Source: Chara braunii (taxonomy: Eukaryota > Streptophyta > Charophyceae > Charales > Characeae). From it: a DNA stretch of 42,542 nucleotides. Made by a program: the position numbers and the translations under genes. Under the pieces are notes generated by a model, which was given only the letters and a program-made list of their open reading frames with translations, searched no databases and was not told the DNA's origin. Positions 10,852-22,299 of the stretch are shown here, one piece after another (within the stretch, counting starts at the first letter, position 1; each line of letters starts with the position of its first letter). The DNA is taken from NCBI GenBank assembly GCA_003427395.1, contig BFEA01000492.1, positions 547,518-590,059 on the forward strand, written 5' to 3'.

Positions 10852-12195
10852 CTACATCAGAGCTAGGCGGTCTTGAAGTGCATCCCGCAACAAGTCCCCT
10901 TGCACGTTCGTGCTCCGCCGCCGCCCGCCCGCACTGTTCCCCACAATGCCCAAGTCTACTCTACGTCGAACGCCGTTCTCATCCACCTCCCACAAAAGGT
11001 TCTCATCGAAGTCGATCCCCGCGTCGAGGAGGATGTTGTGGAGAGTGCATACGGCCACGAATTGTTGTGGCAAGGCCTCCAGGTTCATCTTGTGGGTGCG
11101 CAAGAACAAACGCCACATGCACTTCAGTCGCCCGAATGCCCTCTCCACACACCCCCGCGCCACCTTCTGTCGCATGTCGAAGCGCTCCTCGTCAGGATCT
11201 TGGTCGATTCCTCCGTACGACTGCATGATCCATGGACAAGCAACTGGATAACTGTTGTCGCCTAGCAGGTAACCTCGCGTGACGACACCGTGCGGCAGAT
11301 TCTCCGGAGGTACGTCGAACAGCTCGCCAACTTCTGCACGCCTCCACAGCTGGGAATTGTGCAGGACACGGACGTCGTGCACACTTTCCGGGTATCCGAC
11401 GTGGACGTCGAGGACCCGCATATCCAAATCCACCACCACCTGCGCCTGCACGGAAAACTTCTGTTTGCGGTTGTAGTAGTTCTCCGAAAGTGCGCCGGCG
11501 GGCTTGTCAATGTAGATGTGTGTACAGTCGATTGCGCCGAAGCAGTTCGGGGAACCCTTGTCACGAAAAGCGCGCTGAATATGCGCACGTCTACGGCCCA
11601 CTGGCCACTTTATCGCGTCGGGGTACGCCTGTAGCAGCGCCGAAGTGACGTCGCGGACGGCCTGCAGTCCAGTTGCCCTGCCGATGCCGAAGGCTGACGT
11701 GCTGCTCTCGTACGTCTCTCCTGACGCCCATCTGTACAACGCGAAAGCGATCACCTGCTCCACTGGCAATGGCATCCTATAGTGCGTGACCTTCTTCTCC
11801 ACGTACGCAGCGCACGCGGCTACGATCTGCCTGAACGTGGCCATCGACATGCGCAACTTCTGGCGGTAGTACTCGTCCGTCGCGTCATCACACAGACGGA
11901 GATCCTCCAATGTTCCGCCAGTCCGTCATCTAATCCACCAACGCGGGGTCTGCCGCGGAAAAATGCCAGACGACAGCGCGACACACAACTGAACGACTGC
12001 CTCACACGTGGCCACGCAATCCGGCGCTTCGGCAATGCTCTGCAACAACGCTCTTCGTTTATGGAGCTGCGTCAGCATGTCGAGTGAGGACGACGACATG
12101 CCGCTCATTGTGTTGACGACGACGACAGTCACCCCCATCACCACCGCGTCGATCTCTTCTTCGTGTAGACCATGCCCGCAGTCGCGAAGGTCCAT
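10852..12195 (-). pseudogene. PIF/Harbinger (HARBI1-like, DDE_Tnp_4) transposase with one premature stop
   Basis: A single reading frame runs from an ATG at 12195 to the stop at 10852 (about 446 residues, normal for the family). It is broken only by a TGA at 11926-11928 (codon 90). Just before the stop is PRWWIR, which resembles the RRxWVRP box of Harbinger proteins. After it comes TGGTLEDLRLCDDATDEYY and the helix-turn-helix-like part RMSMATFRQIV. The catalytic core is complete: D223 in GAIDCTHI, D313 in LLGDNSYP (usually GDSGYP) and E351 in VERAFGRLK, with HDVRVLH between. The enzyme would cut and paste its element at TA-rich targets. The TGA sits where CGA (Arg) would fit. No MYB-like partner gene or terminal repeats were found; the 5' side runs into LINE A. 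Confidence 0.8.
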
Positions 12196-12583
12196 CTTTG
12201 AGAATCGTTCCGCCTCCACAGCGTGACGCCTGCCACACCCACCGAAGACACACCCGCTGCTCAACCCTCCAGCAGATCCAAATCTACGCACGCCGGAGCC
12301 GAAGAAGCGCCCGCCGCTGTACGCTGCCACAGGAGAGGACGTACGCCGGAGCCGAAGACGCGCCCTATGCTCTACGCTTCCACAGGACAGCACGCACGGC
12401 GGAGGTGAAGATGCGCCTTGCAGGGAGGTGCGCCCGCTGGTCACAACTTGCGTGGACTTGGAAGACGGATACCCACGCCGAACGGTTCGCTAGCGCCGTC
12501 GTTTGTACATCACACGCGTCGCCTGGCCATCCTCTGCGCCGCCACCCTTTTTTCTTTTTTTTTAAAATAAAAAAAACACCCCT

Positions 12584-12688
12584 TTCAGTGTTAGTGCTGC
12601 TGATAAGAGCAAACGGCACTACCATCGGAGGAGAGGCTCCATCTATTGGTGGGGAGCATCACCTGCTGGAAATTGGGTCCAGCGTCCC
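12584..12688 (-). repeat. LINE A 3'-tail unit with hairpin
   Basis: On the - strand it reads GGGACGCTGGACCC, then AATTTCCAGC, CTCCCCACCAATAGATGG and an A-rich end. Hairpin stem GCTGGA/TCCAGC with loop CCCAATT lies at 12683-12665. It sits where a LINE 3' UTR end should be, and the same unit ends LINE C. Confidence 0.85.
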
Positions 12689-13162
12689 ATTTCACATGAA
12701 AAATATCCTGGGTATGAGTGAGTGGCCGTGGATCCTGCCAGCATTGATTACCCTGCAAAATCAGGGGATTGACTGAAACCAGAGACATCTTGTGAGTTGC
12801 CTGCCAGCATTGATTGCCCTGCAGAGCAGGGGATTAACTGAGCAGACCTGTGTAGGTTTGGGAAGCAGATGTTGCCTTTGTATCTCTTCACCCTCAAAGG
12901 GGAGGGCGCCAGATTGGAATCTTAAGGACTGATACTGTCACCAATTGTCTGCTCCAAAGCCCGCCTGCTGACTGCCAATGCCGGCTGTTCCCGTGGTGAT
13001 AGTCACCGGCTGCTGACTTCATCTCCCGCCTGCTGACTGCCCATAGCGGCTGATTTTTTTTATTTTTATTTTTTCACGAGGTCCTCCCCAGGGGGCACTG
13101 AGGAGGGGTTCTTCGAGGGTGTCAGTGGAGGGTAAGAGGGAAAATTGGGAGGGTTATGAGGA
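12689..13162 (-). other. LINE A 3' UTR
   Basis: Non-coding stretch between the ORF2 stop and the tail unit. It contains two copies of CTGCCAGCATTGATT (12736 and 12800, + strand). The same motif recurs in the 3' UTR of LINE C near 35606 and next to the tail fragment at 27352, tying these copies to one family. Confidence 0.7.
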
Positions 13163-16100
13163 TCAAGACCACAGCTCAGCCAGGGCCAGGGCATTGGGGG
13201 GGAATGGGTCTGGGAAATCCATGGGAGGGCGTAATGGGAACGTGGGCTGTATACTGGTCCAGTCTTTGAAAACTAACCTATAGTCTCTCATCCCTTCCAG
13301 ATCCCGCGTCCCTTCTCCCTGATCCCCGCTCCATATCACCTTTGCTATCCATCCTTCTCTTTCCACCCCAACCCAATTTATGCAGATTTAAATCTTTCTT
13401 CTGACGTCCTCGGTCTGTAGAAGGAGGTCTAGCTGTAGTCTAGTGTCTAACCATCTGCGTGTAAGATCTAGGTGAATTTGCTGTTGTATTTGTTCTATGA
13501 TCTCTGCGCCCTCCACCCGTACCTTTTCCATAGATAGGGTGCACCTCTACCACCAGAGAGCCCACATTACCGCCCTCCTTCCAATTCTGTACATGTTTTC
13601 TATATAGGGTGTAACTGTCCCTGCCCGGGCCAATGTCCGGCCAGAATGGCTTGCCATGACCAGGGCCAGGGGGTGTCTGGTTCTACTTTCTGCCAGATAC
13701 GATCCCACCACCTCCATATGTATTGAGCAATTGGGCACTGCATAAAGATGTGTTCGATGGTCTCTAACTCTCTGCCTTCTTGTGGAAGGGGAAAAAGCTC
13801 TGACATCGTAGACACCATGGAAGCAGCACGCCTCTTTGCTCCAGATTCGTACGATCGATTAGCCAGTCGTTGGTAGGCAAACAACGGTGTGCTATCTGCC
13901 ACTGTAAGAAGGTGATTTTTATGAGCCTTAGCTTTTGCTCTTTAAACCATTGGATTGGTGACAACAGAGAGCGGTCGATATTTAGTTGTCTGGCCCATCT
14001 ATCGTTAATTGAATCTCCGAGCTGTCTCTTGGGACGGAGCAATTTGTAAGCTGATTTGATTGTCAATGAGCGCAGGCTAATGAGGTTGGGCTTGGGGGTG
14101 CCCCTTTCCTGAGGGGGCTGCCAGGTCCATTCCACCGGGTCCAGGGCCAGGTCCTGGATCGACTTGTCTGGTTGGAAGGCCACCTTCTGTCCCTTCTCCT
14201 CAATAATCTTTACTCTATGAACCAAGGTTTTGCTCTTTCATTCGAAAGGCCCCTCGCTCCCTTGGAGAATCTTGAATTTTGTGATGGTGTAGCTTTCAGT
14301 TAGGACCATCTGGGGGGCAACCATGTGCACTAAACCGATCTGTTGCGGAAACCCATTAGTTGCCACCCAGTCTCCTTCTTGCAAGGTGGGGCCTCGTCTG
14401 AGGATTCGGAACCATTCTAATGGGACGGCTTCGATAAGATCCTCTAATGAGTCCTCTACGTGATGGCAGTACCTCTGGTCCCCTGTCTTCCAATCTTGCT
14501 TTTCATTGTCCCAGAGGTCCTCTACTCTAAGAATCCCGTTTCTGACCCAGCTCTTCCAGGGGGGGGCTGAGTTAATCATCACGCAGCCCCTCGTGTCTGT
14601 CAGCCATCTGTTTTCGAATAGGGGTTGTCGATAGACTTCCTCCCATCGATCGGGCCGGGTTTTGTCCGGGAGCGGGAGTTTGCGCCATGTTTGCAGCAGT
14701 GAAGGCCAAAACCTGTCCTGCGGTTGACTCCCTTCCTCTGGCCTATCATGAGGAAGATCAGGGAGTCTGCGCGGGATTTGCCAAAGGCGGTCTTCTAACC
14801 AGGTGAGTGGGTGGGTCGTGTGGGGAGTTGTTGGGGCCAACCTAGCCAGATGTTTCGGAGCCAAGACGCACCAAGGGCTCTGGGGTTCAAAATGAGTTTC
14901 TTAATCCATTTGACTCTTAATGCTTGCACTTGCGTGGCTGGGTCAAGGATTCCCAAACCTCCCCCTATTTTTGGTTGGATGATGAAGTCCCAAGCCACCC
15001 TGCTAATCACATTGGGTTGCTCCCCATCCCTCCTCCATAGAAAGGCTGCTACCTATTGTTTAAGTCCTCTTAGAGCCTCTTTGCTTAGGGGCCACAATAG
15101 TGATTTATACCATAGGGATGCAAAGACGACATTGTTGAGGACTAAGGCACGACCGAAGAGGGATGTGTGTTTGTTTCTCCAACTGTCTAATTTGTGTTGA
15201 GCTGGGGAGCTAATCCAGTCATCATTGATTGGTGGTCGTCCCTCTGCAGTCATGGAGACTCCCAGAACTCTTATTGGGGTTTCTAGAGGCTTCCAGGCAA
15301 TACATGGGACCTCTGGAGGGCGTCTTCCTTGATAATGAATCCACCAGCCCTGCGTCTTGGACCCCCAGTTGATAGACATATCTGAGACCTTGGAGAACTT
15401 CTCCATCATTCGGCGGATTTCCTCCATATTGCGGTGTGTGGCCTCCGCCATGATTGTGAGGTCGTCTGCAAACAAGGAGCATATCGGGATAGCTTCCTCG
15501 GGAATATGAGTGGTTCGAATTTTCGTAATGTTTTTATTTTCCCGAAGATTGGCGGCTAAGGCCTCCATGATAACAAGGAAGAGGAAGGGAGCAATGGGGT
15601 CCCCTTGGCGGACCGAACGTTCTAGGCGCAGTGGCGGTGCAAGGCTTTCGTTGACCTGGACACATGTGGTAGCGTTACGGTGTAGGATCTGTATCTATCG
15701 TCTGAAATCCGGTCCGAAGTTCATTTTCTCAAGGCACCTATCTAGGAATAGCCAGTCTACGTGATCGTAGGCTTTTTCAAAAGTGCCGCATTTTGACGAG
15801 AGTGTCTTGAAAGCTGGAGGATTTCATGGATCAACAAGATGTTTTCCTGTATATTCCTGTTCTCCATGAAGCCTGTTTGAGCAGGGTGGATAATGTCCTC
15901 CATTATTGGGATCATACGGTTAGCCAAGGCTTTCGACAACATTTTGTACACCACTGTGAGGAGTGTAATTAATCTGTAATTTCCAATGTCCATTTTATCA
16001 CCCTTTTTGTAGAGTAGGGTCAGGACCCCTTGGCCTACCCTTTCTCCCATCTCAGCCAGACTTCGTTATAGAAATCCATAACCTCCTGATTCATAAAGTC

Positions 16101-17704
16101 CCATGTGGTTTCCCAAAATTCTTTGGGAAAGCCATCTATCCCGGGAGCCTTCTCCTCCTTCATCTGCATGAGGGCGGTCCATATCTCGTTTTTGGCTAAC
16201 GGGACTTCCAAGGCACTTCGTTGTTCTCGTGTTAGTGCTTTGTTGAGCGGGGTCAAAAAGTCGTGGATTAGGCGGTCGTGTTGTAACATATCAGATGTGT
16301 CAAGGTGCGACGAAAAAAGGTCTTTATAGAAATCATACGTTATTTTTGTATAGTGAGCGGTGGTTACCGCCGGGTCCGAGTCCCTGGCGTTGGGTTCATA
16401 TAGTGCCTGGACTGTAGTTCTGTGACATCGTGCTTTGGCCAAATTGAAGAACCGAGAATCTATCATCCCTTCAGTGGAGAATCTGGATAGTCGTGCCCTT
16501 GTTTGAGTACCTTGCCATCTGTATTGTGCATGTCTGAAAAGTTGATCTTTCAGCTCTTGTACGCGAGGTTGTAATTCGGTGATCCTCTGTTCCTGCCCAT
16601 GTGGAATTTGTAGATTTTGTTCTTGTTCCATGTTCACTAGTTCTTGCATGATTGTGATTTCTTGGTGGTGCCTCTGGGTAGCGATCTGCTTAGAGAACTC
16701 GTTACTTTTTTTTACCATAAAGAACAGGCCGTTATTGAACCAGGCGATTTGTGATTCCTGATGGTGACGGTGGTCTTTCCAGGATTCCCAGGCTTGCTGT
16801 AAGTATTGCCTAAAGGAGCCAATTTTAAGAAGGGAGGTGTCAAGTTTGTAGTAGCTGGCCCCTTGATCTGGTCGTTTACGAAAATTCCAAACTGCCATGC
16901 ACATCCTATGATCTAGACCAGGATACGGGCTAGTTGGGAGGATTGCCGAGACAGAGAGCCCTCCTCCCAATTCTTTTGATGCTAAGATAAGGTCAATGCG
17001 GGATTTGGAGAGTCTGGTCGGGTCATTGCTTTTAATGCATGTGAAGGCTCTTTCCGTCGGGTGGCTACGCCTGAAGGTGTCCAAAAGTGAGAGGCACACA
17101 AATCCTTGAGCTTGTGTTCGTTCTCCTCTGCATTGTGGGCGGTGGAAGGGGGAACTCTCCACCGGTCTAGCCATCTTTCCAGTATGGCGTTAAAGTCCCC
17201 TACTAGAATTAGAGGGACGCCCGGGGTGGGGACTGTTGCTATTTTTTCTAAAAAGGAACGTCTTTCCCTGCCCGTGTTAGGGGCGTATAAGGAGATGATA
17301 CAGACAACCTCCAATTCTAACATCCCCAGTATTTTGACCCATCGACCCTCCTCCTCGTCCTTCTCCTAGCTGAGGACCTCGATTCGTGAGCCAGGTGGGA
17401 TCCAAATAACCACCCCTGAGCTCCCTGGACGAGGGGCAAAAGCTTGATAGCTTTGGAAGGGCCACGTCTGTTTGTGCACCCTGAGGTGTTTTGCGGTATT
17501 CATTAGGTGGGTTTCCTATATGCAGATTATGTCTGGCCAGGATCTGCCCCCAACCCCCCTCATCAAATCCCAAAGAGCTTTGATTTTGTTCAGGCTGCGG
17601 GATGCCAGGCTATTTACGTTGATTGATCTCATATCCAGATCAGCCTGCTGCAACGTCCGGGTCCATCTTTTGTTCTTCCCATAAACTGCGTCGACCCACT
17701 CCAT
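13163..17704 (-). pseudogene. LINE A ORF2: APE endonuclease, reverse transcriptase and zinc-binding C-terminus
   Basis: Starts at ATG 17704 (MEWVDAVYGK). Endonuclease blocks follow: SINVNSL, SLYAPN, GDFNAIL, SRIDLIL and DHRM, typical of APE-type nucleases that nick the target. RT blocks come next: KAPGIDGFPKEFW, LLYKKGD, NYRLITLL, KALANRM, QTGFMENR, QGDPIAPFLF and SLFADDLTIM (the YADD-type catalytic box). The C-terminus has the zf-RVT pattern: ITFLQWQIAHRCLPT, CLRC, ETIEHIFMQC and the W-rich end. At least eight frameshifts or stops split it, so no full protein is made. Domain order equals plant L1 elements. The last readable segment is 13366-13163 (DYRLVFKDWTSIQP). Confidence 0.88.
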
Positions 17705-17737
17705 TGTATTAGATCACTTGCTCTTAACACTCTCAGC

Positions 17738-18723
17738 CTATTTGTTCCGTAGCAGTGTCCAATCCTGCGAGTCCCAGTCAACCCCCTTGTTCAGGACGTT
17801 CTTTGTCAGTAGTGTGCAAATGCAAGTAAGTAGCTCATCTGTTAACCAGATGTTGCTTGGTTTGAATTTAAATTGTTGTGTGTCCAGGAGCATGTTGTGC
17901 GTGTGCCACAACAGACCCGCCTCTTTGTTTTCTTCAAACCTTACGTAGATGTCTTTGCAGACCATTTTTAACCCTTCTGTTGATATGCTTATGAAGGTCA
18001 TTGCACCTGGTTCATAATTAGCAGCGATAAAGTTCGTGACTTCGTGTGTTTTGAGGGTCCCTCCCTTTTGCATGTGCCACCCAAGAAGTGACATTCCACC
18101 GTAGGCGGGAGTGTATGGATCCTCGGAGTCAGCTGGTGACATTCCGAGTTCCCATTTCCCGTTCTTTTTTCTAATTGGCAACACTAGCACCTTGTCCCCC
18201 CTTGGTACGCCCTTGCGGTACAAGCCTTTTCGATCAAGTGGCGTATCTTGAGACCTTTGGATAGGCTTGCCTCCGCAGTCTCTACCGTTGCTTCCTCTTT
18301 CTGTTCCAAGTGGGTGGCATGCATGTCTTGCTGAGTATCTACAGGGGTCGACTGGTCAGGGGGGCGGGGGGGGGGCACGTCTGCCTCTCTGTGTGTTTCC
18401 GCGACGGGAGGTTGGAATTTTTTACGCACAATGATCCAGATTCTGCTCAAAACTTGTTGCGAGTCGGTCTCCGGGGCGAGGCCCTGCACCAGCGCCTGTC
18501 TTAGGCTGGGGCTTTCATCGAGAAGGGCGAAGAGTTGGACATAGGCCTCATCCCAATATGTCTCGGTCTGGCCCGTGTAAAGGGACCGGAGTAGTCCTAA
18601 TAGCCAGTCCGCCAGGTTCCTTAGCCTAGTCTGGATGTCTTCTCCCCCTTGTGATCCCCATGCCTCGGGAGTGCTGTCTCTCATCTCCACATCCGGGGGG
18701 GGAGCGGGCGATTCCCAATCCAT
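17738..18723 (-). pseudogene. LINE A middle reading frame of unknown function
   Basis: ATG at 18723 (MDWESPAPPPDVEMRD). The first half is acidic and Pro-rich and contains LRNLADWLLGLLRSLYTG. A frameshift in a C run near 18200 moves reading to a second frame that ends at 17738. The second half is compact and looks folded: GDKVLVLPIRKKNGKWELG, YGGMSLLGWHMQKGG and KMVCKDIYVRFEEN. The start of this half recalls a Nudix fold, but the Nudix box GX5EX7REUXEEXGU is absent. It ends just 33 bp before ORF2. It may be the C-terminal part of ORF1 or a separate third ORF; no family is recognised. Confidence 0.5.
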
Positions 18724-18879
18724 GGGCTGTGGGCCGACGGCCTGGAAGAAGGGGTCCGGTCTTAAGGTGACCTCTTTCCCGGTGGGAGCCCCTTGGGGGG
18801 CCCCTTGAGGGGGTGTTGTTTGGGGTTTTTCTGCTTCCCCCCCTTGAAGGGACTTCTCCCCTTGGGGGGGGTGCTACCT

Positions 18880-19531
18880 AGTTACCTCTTCCCCCGGGGC
18901 CAATTTTCCTCCATGGGTAGCCCTTGGTCCCTCTCGATCCCCTTCCCTTTTCTTCTCAATTTTGCCGGCGGAGTTCCCTTTTTGCGGGATACACTTGTGT
19001 TGTTTCCTCGGCCCCTCAACTCCTCCCGCTCCTGCTCTTTGTTATTCCCTTCATCCCCCCTCACAGGCTGTGCTGGTGGAGGTTTATCTTCTGTTCCTAC
19101 CTCTGTTGCCAGAACCTGAAAACGGTTTTCCGAATCAGGGGGGACTCCCCCATGGGGTAGCTTGCCTCGTTTGGGGGGGGGGCTTTCTTCTTCGGGGTTG
19201 GGGATATCCACAAATCTCCAGTGTTCGAAGGGGTGATAAAGTCCTGGGGCCTGGGCTCTTGCCTGGGTTGTGTTCTGGGCCCCTCTTCTTCTACACCAGG
19301 CGGGTCCTGCCTAATTGTTGTTGCGGCCGCCCCATTTGTGGGGAGAGGAGGTGATGAAGAGACCCTTTCAATGTGTGCCTCTACCGTTTTGGGGGGGGAC
19401 CAGTGATTGGGCGGTTTCGTATTCCAGTCCACTGCCTCTTCCTTCTCCCATTCCCATCCCCTCACTCCCCCACCCTCCCGGGGTTCATCCTTGTACACCC
19501 AACCTTCATGCCCCGCATCCACAGTCCTCCA
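18880..19531 (-). pseudogene. LINE A ORF1, distal frameshifted part
   Basis: Continues ORF1 in two overlapping frames (19522-19097 and 19211-18882). A run of G/C near 19170-19176 shifts the frame: one gives GESPLIRKTVFRFWQQR, the other gives SENRFQVLATEVG for the same place. The latter is the expected version. The region is rich in Pro, Glu, Arg and Lys and probably a disordered nucleic-acid-binding tail. Confidence 0.55.
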
Positions 19532-20698
19532 CTATGTGTCTTTGAAGGGATCGCGTAGCAGGCGACCGGTGGACCTAATCTTCTTAGCCGGGTGGTGAGG
19601 GCAATCCGTATCCAAGGGGAGACGGTCGTAGGCTTGGCATTTAAAACACCACGGTCGTGTTTTGTGTGTCGTGTGAATTCGAAAGTCTCTCCCTCCCACC
19701 CGGAAGACGACTATGTCATCAATGGTGAAGATGTGACCATCAGGGAGATCCAACGCAATCATGAGGTAGTCATCTCCTTGGGACACGTGGGGGGGCAGTG
19801 GATCAATAAAATCAACAATCTCATACTTATGGGCCAGTTCCTGAACGAAATCCCCTTGAATTTCTATAGGAACATGGCTGAACTCCACCCAATAGTAATT
19901 TGTCATAAGATATTCCCTCTTCTCCTCCGGCTTCTGCTGTTTCGGTCGGGCCCAGGGGAAAATTCGAACCTCCGAACGTCCACATGGTATACTTCGCCAT
20001 GCATCCATAATCCGCTTATCAGAATCAAACATACAGATAACCGTGAATACCATTGATGAGATTGGTTGGATTAGGAAGAAGTCTCGGGCGCCCGCCTTTG
20101 AGCCTTTGAGGGTTGCGAGACGCTTCCTGATCCAGCCAATCTTATCGTTGGTGGATTTGTATGTTGCGTCGTCGTAAAATATCCATGTGCTGGCGTATCG
20201 GGTGTATATGGCATCCCTTTCCTTGATCATGTCTGTTGGAAGGGATTTAACTCTGTGCTTCTTCCCCCCCTGGTTAACTATCTTGTCCTTTGGGCTAGCC
20301 AAGAACTTTGCGAGGAAGAAGGCAGAGGTCGTTGTTAGATTATCCAGTGGGATATCCAAGTTCTCTTCTCCCTCTCGCTCCCTCCTAATCGATCGTGTTT
20401 GTCCTTCATACACCCTTTTGAGCTTGTCTGCCCATGATGTGGGGGGGGCTGGATTTGCTTGTTTGTTTCCTTCTTTCGTCTGTGTTTCCTTCGTTCCCAT
20501 TTTCTCTCCTGACGGTTCTCGCAACGGGGGGGATTGATAGGAGGAGGAGGTTGTGTCCATTATGTCCGGCTCCCTCCTCTCTTTCTCGTCGCGAGGTTTC
20601 CAGGCAGACGAATGATGACCCATTGCCCCCTGGTGCCAGATCGTCTGTGTCCACCCTTTGTCGTTTCGCCTTCTAGCCTCATTTTTCAGGCTCGCCAT
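19532..20698 (-). CDS. LINE A ORF1, intact first 388 codons (RNA-binding, zinc-knuckle-like)
   Basis: ATG at 20698 (MASLKNEARRRNDKG), open for 388 codons. The N-terminus is basic and polar. The middle (about residues 140-345) holds a folded domain of the kind seen in plant LINE ORF1 proteins (DUF4283-like position), with TNYYWVEFSHVP and VFRVGGRDFRIHT. The end has a zinc-knuckle-like cluster, CFKCQAYDRLPLDTDCPHH, with spacing C-x2-C-x11-C-x-H-H instead of the usual C-x2-C-x4-H-x4-C. It would coat LINE RNA. The stop at 19532 is probably a disabling change, since related text continues downstream. Confidence 0.7.
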   Translation of the reverse strand: MASLKNEARRRNDKGWTQTIWHQGAMGHHSSAWKPRDEKERREPDIMDTTSSSYQSPPLREPSGEKMGTKETQTKEGNKQANPAPPTSWADKLKRVYEGQTRSIRREREGEENLDIPLDNLTTTSAFFLAKFLASPKDKIVNQGGKKHRVKSLPTDMIKERDAIYTRYASTWIFYDDATYKSTNDKIGWIRKRLATLKGSKAGARDFFLIQPISSMVFTVICMFDSDKRIMDAWRSIPCGRSEVRIFPWARPKQQKPEEKREYLMTNYYWVEFSHVPIEIQGDFVQELAHKYEIVDFIDPLPPHVSQGDDYLMIALDLPDGHIFTIDDIVVFRVGGRDFRIHTTHKTRPWCFKCQAYDRLPLDTDCPHHPAKKIRSTGRLLRDPFKDT

Positions 20699-20735
20699 AT
20701 TCGGGCGGTCGTCGAACGGGAGCAGGACGCGGAGT

Positions 20736-22000
20736 GATAGGGGGAGTTGGAATCGGGATCGGGATGATCAAGGTTGAGGTGGCTGGGAAAGGCAAGTCAG
20801 GGGGGGAGGGGGTCGGAGTGGCAGAGGGAATCGGGATCGAGATCGGGGTCGGGGGCCAGGAGGGCGGGAGGGTGGGGCGGGGCCGGGATCGGGATGGTCG
20901 GGAGGGACAGGGGGGAGGAGTGGCTGGGGGAATCGGGGTCAGGATCGGGAAGGTAGAAGTGCCTGTGATCGGGGTAGGCAAGTCCCGGGGAGGCGAAGCG
21001 ACAGGCGAAGTGGCAGGGAGAGTCGGGNNNNNNNNNNNNNNNNNNNNNNNNNNNNNNNNNNNNNNNNNNNNNNNNNNNNNNNNNNNNNNNNNNNNNNNNN
21101 NNNNNNNNNNNNNNNNNNNNNNNNNNNNNNNNNNNNNNNNNNNNNNNNNNNNNNNNNNNNNNNNNNNNNNNNNNNNNNNNNNNNNNNNNNNNNNNNNNNN
21201 NNNNNNNNNNNNNNNNNNNNNNNNNNNNNNNNNNNNNNNNNNNNNNNNNNNNNNNNNNNNNNNNNNNNNNNNNNNNNNNNNNNNNNNNNNNNNNNNNNNN
21301 NNNNNNNNNNNNNNNNNNNNNNNNNNNNNNNNNNNNNNNNNNNNNNNNNNNNNNNNNNNNNNNNNNNNNNNNNNNNNNNNNNNNNNNNNNNNNNNNNNNN
21401 NNNNNNNNNNNNNNNNNNNNNNNNNNNNNNNNNNNNNNNNNNNNNNNNNNNNNNNNNNNNNNNNNNNNNNNNNNNNNNNNNNNNNNNNNNNNNNNNNNNN
21501 NNNNNNNNNNNNNNNNNNNNNNNNNNNNNNNGAACGGAGGCGGCGTGAGAGTGAGGATCGGGATAGGGGGCAGGGAGGATCGGAATCGGGGTTGGGGTGG
21601 TCAAGGGGGGGCTCGAGAACGGATGCGGCTCGGGAACGGAGGCAGCGTGAGAGCCGGGATCGAGATAGGGGGCGGCGCGGCAGGGAAGGAAGAAGGATCG
21701 GGATTGGGGCCGGGGCGTGGGCGGGGAGACCGGGGCGAGGCGCTAACGGGGGTGGGATCGGGATCAGGGTCGGGAGGAACGAGAAAGGTCGGGATCAAGA
21801 AGTGCGAGCCCAGGGGGCGGGATCGCAATCGACGAGGGAGGGGAGATGGAACAGTCGGGGAGGAAGGGCAAGGAGGTAGGAACAGGACCGAGGGATTATA
21901 GGAAGAGGCAAGGGCAGGATCGGGAGCAGAAGGGAGTCGGAGGGGGTCAGGAACACTCAATCCATTAGTCTTCTGGTCTACCCGGTCACTTATCCATCCA
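20736..22000 (+). repeat. G-rich GGGATC-type array with a 504-base gap
   Basis: Degenerate tandem units such as GGGATCGGGATC, GGGAATCGGG and GGCGGGAGG fill both sides of the N run at 21028-21531. Coding frames through it are composition artefacts (Gly/Arg-rich or Pro/Ser-rich). Repeated GGG tracts on one strand could form G-quadruplexes, which may explain the sequencing gap. Confidence 0.85.
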
Positions 22001-22299
22001 CGATCGCACAGATAACTAAAACACAATCATGTCATCAACACTACACACCGCAGTCACAGATGTTGTTGTTAGGGAGGGCAGGCAGGGTATGGAGGGGTTT
22101 TTCAAAGGGCAGAACTTCAAGGGAGTCGGAGGGGGTCAGAAACACTCAATCCATTAGTCTTCTAGTCTACCCGCTCACTTATCCATCCACGATCGCACGG
22201 ATAACTAAAACGCAATCATGTCATCAACACTACACACAGCAGTCACAGAGGTTGTTGTTAGGGAGGGCAGGCAGGGTATGGAGGGGTTTTTCAAAGGGC
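21932..22299 (+). repeat. 189-bp tandem duplication
   Basis: Two copies lie at 21932-22120 and 22121-22299. Both begin GGGAGTCGGAGGGGGTCAG and end in GGGGTTTTTCAAAGGGC, with few differences. No protein is recognised. Confidence 0.9.

Larger units (their letters stand above)
12549..20740 (-). mobile_element. LINE A: nearly full-length L1-type non-LTR retrotransposon (~8.2 kb, decayed)
   Basis: Reading on the - strand, the order is ORF1 (20698-18880), a further reading frame (18723-17738), ORF2 with endonuclease, reverse transcriptase and zinc-binding domain (17704-13163), a 3' UTR with the shared tail hairpin (12683-12665), and an A-rich end (about 12576-12549). Homopolymer-associated frameshifts break every ORF, so it is inactive. 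The exact 5' end is not visible: it merges into the G-rich array above 20736. I could not find a target-site duplication; the 504-bp gap may hide it. The 3' end lies about 350 bp upstream of the Harbinger start codon, so LINE A may have inserted into that element. Confidence 0.85.

Noticed and set aside
17738-18223. Nudix hydrolase
   Set aside because: The opening strand pattern is suggestive but the catalytic Nudix box is absent.
20734-21879. 381-codon Gly/Arg-rich frame
   Set aside because: Runs through 504 unknown bases and follows G-rich repeats; no real coding evidence.
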